Shown: positions 15,523 to 21,559 of the stretch, piece after piece
Position numbering within the stretch: position 1 is the stretch's first letter
Layout of the letters: every line of letters begins with the position of its first letter
The notes under the pieces: generated by a model
Told to the model about the DNA's origin: nothing
Databases searched by the model: none
The model's input: only the letters and a program-made list of their open reading frames with translations
Source of the DNA: JBBSVE01 sp038233815
GTDB taxonomy: Bacteria; Pseudomonadota; Alphaproteobacteria; Rhodobacterales; Rhodobacteraceae
NCBI GenBank assembly: GCA_038233815.1
Contig: JBBSVE010000038.1
Coordinates: 1 to 25,339 of the forward strand
Length of the DNA: 25,339 bases
Direction of reading: 5' to 3'
Program-made: the position numbers and the translations under genes

Positions 15523-16212
15523 ATGATCGAGGCCATCCTGTTCGACAAGGACGGAACACTGTTCGACTTCCGCAAGAGCTGGTCCGGTTGGGCCGACCGA
15601 CTGATCGCGGACCTTTCGCAGCAGGGAGCCGAGGCGCGGGATCTGGCGCGCGTGATGGGCTATCTGCCCGAGGCGCATGATTTCCGCCCCGACAGCTTCG
15701 TGATCGCGGGCACCTCCGCCGAGGTCGCGGAGGCGCTGGCGCCCCTTGTGCCGGGGCTGGATCGGCAGGCGCTGGTGGCCCATATCAACGCGGTCGCCGC
15801 GACGACGGAGATGGTCCCGGCTGTGCCCTTGCGGGAGACGCTGGAGGGGCTGCGCGACGCGGGCCTCAGGCTCGGCCTCGCCACGAACGATGCCGAAACG
15901 CCCGCCCGCATGCATCTGGAGGCGCACGGGATCGACGACCTCTTCGATTTCATCGCAGGGTTCGATTCGGGTCATGGCGCGAAACCCGGTGCGGGGATGG
16001 TGACGGCGTTCCTCTCCGCCACGGGGGTGGGTGCGCGCGAGGCCGTGATGGTGGGCGACAGCCGCCACGATCTGATCGCGGGGCGGGCAGCCGGCGTGCG
16101 GACGGTGGCGGTCCTGACCGGCATCGCCGGGGCGGAGGATCTGGCCCCGCTCGCCGATGTGGTCCTGCCCGACATCGGGCACCTCAAGGGATGGATCGCG
16201 ACGCTGGGCTGA
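15523..16212 (+). CDS. HAD-superfamily hydrolase (phosphoglycolate phosphatase-like)
   Basis: The 229-residue protein has the HAD catalytic motif DKDGTL with nucleophile Asp8 and acid/base Asp10, a helical cap (roughly residues 17-90), motif II in GLATND, motif III Lys in GHGAKPG, and motif IV in VMVGDSRHDL. This is the arrangement of the Gph/phosphoglycolate phosphatase subgroup, which removes phosphate from small metabolites. AAGGAGTATGAAACG precedes the ATG at 15523. Substrate is unproven; 2-phosphoglycolate is the obvious family candidate. It is 14 bp downstream of DUF3572. Confidence 0.9.
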   Translation: MIEAILFDKDGTLFDFRKSWSGWADRLIADLSQQGAEARDLARVMGYLPEAHDFRPDSFVIAGTSAEVAEALAPLVPGLDRQALVAHINAVAATTEMVPAVPLRETLEGLRDAGLRLGLATNDAETPARMHLEAHGIDDLFDFIAGFDSGHGAKPGAGMVTAFLSATGVGAREAVMVGDSRHDLIAGRAAGVRTVAVLTGIAGAEDLAPLADVVLPDIGHLKGWIATLG

Positions 16213-16311
16213 CCCGAGGGCGAAATACGACACGATCGCGTCGGCGGTGAGCGGCCTCTACGCCCGCGCCCTGCGCCATCTTCGGGAGCGATCGCCCGAG
16301 GAGGCCCCGTC

Positions 16312-17868
16312 ATGACGGACGACACAGCGAAGCGACGCCGCGCCGGGGGGCGTGCGGGTCATAAGGTGCGCGCGGGCAGCGATGTGATCGACCAGATGCC
16401 GTGGCGGATCCCGGTCAATCCCGACCGCCCGGTGGAGCCGCTGGACGAAGACGGCGTGCAGGCGATCCACCGCAGCGCGATGCGGATCCTGAAGGAGATC
16501 GGGATCGAGTTCCTCAACCCCGACGCGGCCCGCATCATGGCGCAGGCCGGCTGCCGGGTGGAGGGCACCAACGTCCGCATGGACGAGAGCTTCGTCATGG
16601 AGATGCTCAAGACCGCACCCGCGCAGTTCACCATCACGCCGCGCAACCCGGACCGCGCGCTGGTCATGGGCGGTCGCCACATGCTTTTCGTCAACGTCTC
16701 ATCGCCGCCCAACGCCTGGGACATGGAGCGTGGCAAACGATCCGGAGATTTCGAAACCTTCAAGGATTTCATCAAGCTGACGCAGTATTTCAACTGCATC
16801 CACATCGCGGGCGGCTATCCGGTGGAGCCGGTGGACATCCATCCCTCCGTCCGCCATCTCGACTGCCTCTATGAAAAGCTGACGCTGACCGACAAGGTCT
16901 GCCACGCCTACTCGCTGGGTGCCGAGCGGGTCGAGGACGTGATGGAAATGGTGCGCATCGCGGGCGGTCTCAGCCATGCCGAGTTCGACGCTACGCCGCG
17001 GATGTATACCAACATCAACTCCGTCTCACCGCTTAAACACGATTATCCGATGCTCGACGGCGCAATGCGTCTGGCCCGGCGCGGGCAGCCCGTCGTGGTG
17101 ACGCCCTTCACGCTCGCGGGTGCGATGGCGCCGGTGACGATGGCGGGCGCGGTGGCGCTGTCGCTGGCCGAGGGGCTCGCGGCGATCGCACTCCTCCAGT
17201 ATATCAATCCGGGCTGTCCGGTAGCGATCGGCACTTTCACGTCGAATGTTGACATGAAGTCGGGCGCGCCTGCGTTCGGCACGCCGGAATACATGCGTGC
17301 GACGCAGATGACGGGTCAGCTGGCGCGGTTCTATCGCCTGCCGCTGCGCTCGTCCGGGGTCTGCGCGGGCAACGTGCCGGACGCGCAGGCGATGTGGGAG
17401 ACGTCGAACTCGCTCTGGGCTGCGGTGCAGTCGGGCACCAATATGGTCTATCACGCGGCGGGCTGGCTCGAAGGCGGGCTGATCGCCAGTCAGGCGAAAT
17501 TCGTTCTGGATTGCGAGGTTCTGCAGATGATCCAGCGATATTTCGAGGAGGCGACCTATGCCACCACCGAAGACGACCTCGCCTTCGATGCGATCAGGGA
17601 GGTTGGCGCGGGCGGGCATTACTTCGGCGTGCAACACACGCAGGACCGCTATCAGACCGCGTTCTATGCGCCCTTCGTGTCGGACTGGCGCAACTACGAG
17701 GCGTGGCAACAGGACGGTGCGCAGTGGGCGCACGAACGCGCGCATCGGATCTCCAAGCAGATCGTCGCCGAGTTCGAGGCACCCGCGATGAATGGCGATC
17801 ACCGTGCCGAGCTGGAGCAATTCGTCGCGCGCCGCAAACAGGAAGGCGGCGCACCGACTGATTTCTGA
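16312..17868 (+). CDS. Trimethylamine methyltransferase (MttB) family protein, non-pyrrolysine
   Basis: The 518-residue protein matches the MttB superfamily, corrinoid-dependent methyltransferases acting on quaternary or tertiary amines. Supporting stretches are IHRSAMRILKEIGIEFLNPDA, FTITPRNPDRALVMGG, GGYPVEPVDIHPSVRHLDCL, PLKHDYPMLDGAMRLARRGQ, PVVVTPFTLAGAMAPVTMAG and FEEATYATTEDDLAFDAIREVGAGGHYFG. The frame has no internal amber codon, so this is a non-pyrrolysine member like glycine-betaine or related methyltransferases. The N terminus is an unusually basic, disordered 25 residues. GAGGAGG precedes the ATG at 16312. No corrinoid protein, reactivase or folate methyltransferase gene is adjacent, so partners must be elsewhere or the reaction differs. 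The substrate is unknown. Confidence 0.9.
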   Translation: MTDDTAKRRRAGGRAGHKVRAGSDVIDQMPWRIPVNPDRPVEPLDEDGVQAIHRSAMRILKEIGIEFLNPDAARIMAQAGCRVEGTNVRMDESFVMEMLKTAPAQFTITPRNPDRALVMGGRHMLFVNVSSPPNAWDMERGKRSGDFETFKDFIKLTQYFNCIHIAGGYPVEPVDIHPSVRHLDCLYEKLTLTDKVCHAYSLGAERVEDVMEMVRIAGGLSHAEFDATPRMYTNINSVSPLKHDYPMLDGAMRLARRGQPVVVTPFTLAGAMAPVTMAGAVALSLAEGLAAIALLQYINPGCPVAIGTFTSNVDMKSGAPAFGTPEYMRATQMTGQLARFYRLPLRSSGVCAGNVPDAQAMWETSNSLWAAVQSGTNMVYHAAGWLEGGLIASQAKFVLDCEVLQMIQRYFEEATYATTEDDLAFDAIREVGAGGHYFGVQHTQDRYQTAFYAPFVSDWRNYEAWQQDGAQWAHERAHRISKQIVAEFEAPAMNGDHRAELEQFVARRKQEGGAPTDF

Positions 17869-17875
17869 ACCTTCG

Positions 17876-17890
17876 TTGAACGTTTGTTAA
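17876..17890 (+). promoter_or_regulatory. CtrA-like box upstream of the H-NOX/cyclase genes
   Basis: TTGA-ACGTTTG-TTAA differs by one base from the CtrA consensus TTAA-N7-TTAA, and lies 41 bp upstream of the H-NOX ATG. CtrA controls motility, cyclic di-GMP and gene-transfer functions in Rhodobacterales, so this position is plausible. Confidence 0.5.
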
Positions 17891-17931
17891 TAAGGTTTCG
17901 CTAGAGTTTTCGGATTCAGTGGGTAGGCATT

Positions 17932-18522
17932 ATGCACGGTCTGATCAACAAGGCGATCCAGTCCTTCATCCGCGACAGCTACGGCATGGCATCCTGGCTC
18001 GCCGTGGCGCGGGAGGCCGGGCTGGGGTTCGAGAATTTCGAACCGATGATGTCCTACGACCTCGACGTGACGGAGCGGACGCTTAACGCGGCCGTCACCG
18101 TGCTGGGCCGCCCCCGCATCACGCTGATGGAGGATATGGGAACCTACATCGCATCCCACAAGAATACCCAGCAGGTGCGGAGGCTACTGCGATTCGGCGG
18201 GGTCGATTTCAACGATTTCCTCCATTCGCTGGATGAAATGCCCGACCGCACCCGCCTTGCCCTGCCGGAACTGGAACTACCCGAACTGGAGCTGAGGCAG
18301 GAGTCGCCGGGGCAGTTCGTTCTGCGCTGCCGCTCCCGGATCGAGGGGGCGGGACATGTGCTCCTTGGCCTGCTGCGCGCCACGGCGGACGACTATGGCG
18401 CGCTGGTCTATCTGGAGCATCGGGGGACAGATACCGGGGCCGACATGATCTCGATCAATTTGCTGGAGAGCAGCTTTGCCGATGGGCAACCCTTTGATCT
18501 TGGTGCGCGGGGGGCGCGATGA
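17932..18522 (+). CDS. H-NOX (heme NO-binding) family protein lacking the proximal histidine
   Basis: The 196-residue protein has the H-NOX start (MHGLINKAIQSFIRDSYG) and overall fold pattern (LMEDMGTYIASH, LLRFGGVDFNDFLHSLDEM, LLGLLRATADDYGALVYLEHRG). H-NOX domains normally bind heme through a histidine in the helix ending D-E-V/M-H; here the equivalent residue is Pro104 (D101-E-M-P). The YxSxR heme-propionate motif is also not recognisable (the region reads LRCRSRIE, 131-138). His98 lies nearby but in a different helical position. The protein therefore probably senses something other than a canonical heme-NO complex, or binds heme in another way. It is followed by an HNOBA-GGDEF cyclase, the usual partner type. 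A CtrA-like box precedes it. Confidence 0.88.
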   Translation: MHGLINKAIQSFIRDSYGMASWLAVAREAGLGFENFEPMMSYDLDVTERTLNAAVTVLGRPRITLMEDMGTYIASHKNTQQVRRLLRFGGVDFNDFLHSLDEMPDRTRLALPELELPELELRQESPGQFVLRCRSRIEGAGHVLLGLLRATADDYGALVYLEHRGTDTGADMISINLLESSFADGQPFDLGARGAR

Positions 18523-18658
18523 TGCGCGCTTGCGCCGGTCAGTCGGGACGCGGATCGGTCGGGGCGGGAAGCCGGTCCCCGCGGTTCCCTTTCGCGCCGG
18601 CAACGCGTATGGCGCGGTGGCTGGTCCCCCCCGGTCCTGCCGAAAGACAGTCCACGGC

Positions 18659-19696
18659 ATGAAGACGACATCTCATAAGGCCGTTGATCTGGACGCCGCG
18701 TCGCTCGGCCGGCTGATGCCGCTGCATCTGGTCGTGGCCGCCGACGGGACGGTGCTGTCGCATGGTCCGACGGTGGGCAAGCTTTTCGGACAGGACCCCC
18801 TTATCGGCCGCCCGTTTCTGGACGCGTTCTCGATCCGCCGCCCCGGCGACGTGAGCGGGATCGAGGATCTGCGCACCCGCACCGGGCAGCGGTTGTTTCT
18901 GGTTCAGAGCGGGTCGCCGCACCAGACCTTCCGCGGGCTTGTCGTCCCGATCGCGGCGAGCGACCGGCTTCTGGTCAACCTCTCCTTCGGAATCGGGGTG
19001 GTGGAGGCGGTGTCGGCCCATCATCTGACCGATTCTGACTTCGCGCCGACCGACCTTGCCATCGAGCTGCTGTATCTGGTGGAGGCCAAGCAGCTCATCA
19101 TGACGGAATTGAACGGCCTGAACCGGCGGCTCGAGGGGGCCAAGAACACCGCCGAGGAGCAGGCGCTGACCGATACGCTGACCGGGCTGCGCAACCGCCG
19201 CGCCCTCGACCTGGCGTTCGGCAGGCTGGCGGGTGCTGGGACGCCGTTCGCCCTCCTCCATATCGACCTCGATTTCTTCAAGGAGGTGAACGATTCGCTG
19301 GGACATGCCGCGGGCGATGAGGTTCTGCGCGAGGTGGCGCGCGTGCTCACGTCGGAGACGCGAAAGTCCGACACCGTGGCACGGGTCGGCGGCGACGAGT
19401 TCGTGATCCTCTATGCCGATCTGGCCGAGATCGGCGCCATCTCCCGCATCGCCAACCGGATCGTGGAGCGGTTGAGCAAGCCCGTGCGCTTCGAGGATAC
19501 GACCTGTCACGTATCGGCCAGCATCGGCATCGCGGTATCGGAGACTTACGCCCGTCCCGACCCCGAACAGATGCTGGCTGATGCGGATCAGGCGCTCTAT
19601 GCCTCGAAAAAGGCCGGCCGCAGGCAGGCGCGGCTGTTCCGGTCCGACGGATCGATGGAGCTGCAGGGGGCGGAGACGGGCCTGCGCGTCGATTGA
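18659..19696 (+). CDS. HNOBA-GGDEF diguanylate cyclase
   Basis: The 345-residue cyclase has an N-terminal HNOBA (H-NOX-associated) domain, seen in RLMPLHLVVAADGTVLSHGP and RLFLVQSGSPHQTFRGLVVP (about 15-125), a helical linker (about 130-168, ELLYLVEAKQLIMTELNGLN) that may form a coiled coil, and a GGDEF domain with DTLTGLRNRR, HIDLDFFKEVND and an active GGDEF at 244-248. The inhibitory I-site RKSD (235-238) is intact. It should make cyclic di-GMP in response to the preceding H-NOX protein. The ATG at 18659 is chosen because it starts the recognisable domain; the longer reading from 18476 only re-reads the H-NOX tail in another frame. The ribosome site is weak. Confidence 0.9.
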   Translation: MKTTSHKAVDLDAASLGRLMPLHLVVAADGTVLSHGPTVGKLFGQDPLIGRPFLDAFSIRRPGDVSGIEDLRTRTGQRLFLVQSGSPHQTFRGLVVPIAASDRLLVNLSFGIGVVEAVSAHHLTDSDFAPTDLAIELLYLVEAKQLIMTELNGLNRRLEGAKNTAEEQALTDTLTGLRNRRALDLAFGRLAGAGTPFALLHIDLDFFKEVNDSLGHAAGDEVLREVARVLTSETRKSDTVARVGGDEFVILYADLAEIGAISRIANRIVERLSKPVRFEDTTCHVSASIGIAVSETYARPDPEQMLADADQALYASKKAGRRQARLFRSDGSMELQGAETGLRVD

Positions 19697-19700
19697 GCGG

Positions 19701-20603
19701 TCAGACCATGCCTCCGATGGCCCGCACGATGCCGTCGAACGCGGCCCGCGCTCTGGGCACCGAATGGCGCGCGCGGAGCCAGCCATGGACCATCCCCGCG
19801 TTCGTGACGCATCGCGCCTCGCCCCCTGCTGCCCGTATCGCGTCTGCATAGTCATATCCGTCGTCGGCCAACGGGTCGCATTCGGCGACGAAGATCGAAA
19901 TCTTGGGCAGTCCGCTGAAATCGGTGTCTGCCAGCACCGCAGAGGTAGCGTCCCGGACCACCGGACCGCTGCCGAACCGCGCGTCCTGATAAGCGAGAAT
20001 GTCCGACCGGCTCAGAAGCGGCGCATTGGCGTGGGTCAGCATGGAGCCCCGGTTCACGCTCCCGCCCAGGCCGGGATAGATCAGCACGATGCCGCGGACC
20101 GTCTCCGCCCCCCTGAGTGCGTGGGAGGCGGAGGCCGCCAGTGCCGCCCCGGCGCTGTCACCCGCAAGAACGACCGGACCGGATCGCGCCGCTGTCGCAC
20201 GGATGGCCGCCATCATATCGAAGTAGGCCGCCGGGTGGGGGTGTTCCGGTGCAAGCCGGTAGTCGATGGAGACGACGCGTGGGCCGGTGGCCGCGATCTC
20301 GGCGCAGATGTCGTCATGGCTGTCGAGCCCGCCCAGAACGAATCCGCCGCCGTGAAGGTAGACGACTGTGCCCGCAGGTCGGTCAGTCTCGTATCGGCGG
20401 ACAGGCACGCCGCCCGCGCTTTCGTCCGTGACGCCGACGCCCGGTGGCCGCCCGGCATGGAACGCGGCGCACATCCCGTCATAGCTCTCGCGCTGTGCTT
20501 CGATCGACCCCGCGACGTTGCCCGGCGGCGTAAAGCCGAGGGTCCGTTCGATGAAGGCCCATGTCGTCGCGTCGATAAGGGTCTGGTAATCCGGCTTTGT
20601 CAT
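19701..20603 (-). CDS. Alpha/beta hydrolase, hormone-sensitive-lipase (HSL) family esterase
   Basis: The 300-residue enzyme shows the HSL/family IV oxyanion motif YLHGGGFVLGG (HGGG at 84-87), the nucleophile Ser150 in GDSAGAAL, acid Asp243 in VAECDPLADDG, and His273 in MVHGW, completing the triad. Such enzymes hydrolyse short acyl esters or related substrates in the cytoplasm. The ATG at 20603 is used because GAGGAC precedes it; the upstream ATG at 20660 would run through the divergent promoter. It ends 4 bp from the convergent HNOBA-GGDEF gene and is divergent from the receiver-like gene by 55 bp. Substrate is unknown. Confidence 0.9.
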   Translation of the reverse strand: MTKPDYQTLIDATTWAFIERTLGFTPPGNVAGSIEAQRESYDGMCAAFHAGRPPGVGVTDESAGGVPVRRYETDRPAGTVVYLHGGGFVLGGLDSHDDICAEIAATGPRVVSIDYRLAPEHPHPAAYFDMMAAIRATAARSGPVVLAGDSAGAALAASASHALRGAETVRGIVLIYPGLGGSVNRGSMLTHANAPLLSRSDILAYQDARFGSGPVVRDATSAVLADTDFSGLPKISIFVAECDPLADDGYDYADAIRAAGGEARCVTNAGMVHGWLRARHSVPRARAAFDGIVRAIGGMV

Positions 20604-20658
20604 GCTGTCCTCTATCGCAAGGAGGCATCCGTCAGCCAGTCCCTGCGGAAAGGATGAC

Positions 20659-21093
20659 ATGACGCTTCAGAGCAGCATTCTCCCCGACCTTGCGATGCGG
20701 GGCCTGCGGCCGATCCGCGCGCTGGTGTTGAGCGATGGGGTCCGGGAGGCCACGCTGGACAGCGGCCTGCGCGATCTGGGCTGCGAGGTCGAGGTAGAGA
20801 CGGACCTCTTCGCCGCGATCGAGGCGATCCAAGGGTCCGCGACGGGTTTCGGTCTGTTCGTCGTGGACTGGGGCGCGCTCGTCAGCCGGGACGCGGCGCA
20901 TCGCATGGTCGCGTTGATCGGCCCATACCCTGCGTCGATGCGCATCATTCTCGTGACAGATGAGGGGTCGTCGTGGCTGACGGGGTGGGACCCGGACCGG
21001 CTGATCCTGCTGAAAGCGCCCATATCGACCGAAGGCCTGCGCAGGGCATTCAGCCGCGCTGTTCAGCACCGGATGGTATGGCCTGCACCGTGA
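20659..21093 (+). CDS. Stand-alone receiver-like protein (degenerate)
   Basis: The 144-residue product folds by pattern as a response-regulator receiver: strand IRALVLSDG, helix, LGCEVEVETDLFAAIEAI, strand LFVVDWGAL with an Asp at the phosphoacceptor position, IILVTDEGSSW and LILLKAPIS with the conserved Lys. The usual acidic pair at the first strand is reduced to one Asp and the Lys-Pro motif is KAP, so phosphorylation may be impaired. No output domain or kinase is adjacent. GGAAAGGATGAC lies directly before the ATG at 20659. It could be a signalling adaptor; function is not established. Confidence 0.7.
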   Translation: MTLQSSILPDLAMRGLRPIRALVLSDGVREATLDSGLRDLGCEVEVETDLFAAIEAIQGSATGFGLFVVDWGALVSRDAAHRMVALIGPYPASMRIILVTDEGSSWLTGWDPDRLILLKAPISTEGLRRAFSRAVQHRMVWPAP

Positions 21094-21114
21094 GCGATGG
21101 CAGAAGGCGGAGCG

Positions 21115-21170
21115 CAGGTCCGGCCGGCGGCGCTACGGGATCAACTCCCGTAGGGCGAAGGCCGGACCTG
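21115..21170. terminator. Nested inverted repeat, probable bidirectional terminator
   Basis: Outer arms CAGGTCCGGCC (21115-21125) and GGCCGGACCTG (21160-21170) are exact complements; inner arms CTACGGGA (21133-21140) and TCCCGTAG (21146-21153) form a second perfect stem around TCAAC. It lies between the convergent receiver-like and cold-shock genes, 21 and 8 bp from their stops. No T-run accompanies it. Confidence 0.6.
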
Positions 21171-21178
21171 CCGATTGT

Positions 21179-21385
21179 TCAGGCGATGGCGAGGTTCGTA
21201 GCCGATTCGCGTCCGTCGCGGCCCGCTTCAATGTCGAAAGTCACGGCCTGGCCGTCGGCCAAGGTACGCAGACCCGCACGCTCAAGCGCGGTGATGTGGA
21301 CGAACACGTCCTTTTTGCCGCCCTCGGGGGCGATAAAGCCGAACCCTTTGGTTTCATTGAACCATTTCACGGTGCCCTTGGCCAT
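21179..21385 (-). CDS. Cold-shock domain protein (CspA family)
   Basis: The 68-residue protein is a single cold-shock domain: KGTVKWFNETKGFGFIAPEGG with RNP1 (KGFGFI), then DVFVHITALE with RNP2 (VFVHI), and the final strands QAVTFDIEAGRDGRESATNL. Such proteins bind single-stranded nucleic acid and act as RNA chaperones; many are growth-phase rather than cold induced. The ATG at 21385 follows GGGAGA and starts the conserved domain (MAKGTVKWF); the earlier ATG at 21415 is not conserved. It follows uvrB on the same strand after 174 bp with no clear gene, a gap long enough for its own promoter and leader. Confidence 0.96.
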   Translation of the reverse strand: MAKGTVKWFNETKGFGFIAPEGGKKDVFVHITALERAGLRTLADGQAVTFDIEAGRDGRESATNLAIA

Positions 21386-21559
21386 CGTGATGTCTCCCGT
21401 AAAGTCGCCGCCCACAGGATCGTGGCGGCCCGGCAGCGTCAGCCTGACATCGAATGCTGTGCCGCAGAACGGAAGACAGTGGTCGATAGAGTTAACGTCG
21501 CTTCCGCACTATGCCCGCGAACGACGGCGTGCGCAACAATTTCGCGTGAGCCTGAGGAC

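Noticed and set aside
18476..18658. N-terminal extension of the HNOBA-GGDEF cyclase to an ATG at 18476
   Set aside because: The added 61 residues are an alternative-frame reading of the H-NOX tail and the gap, with no domain character.
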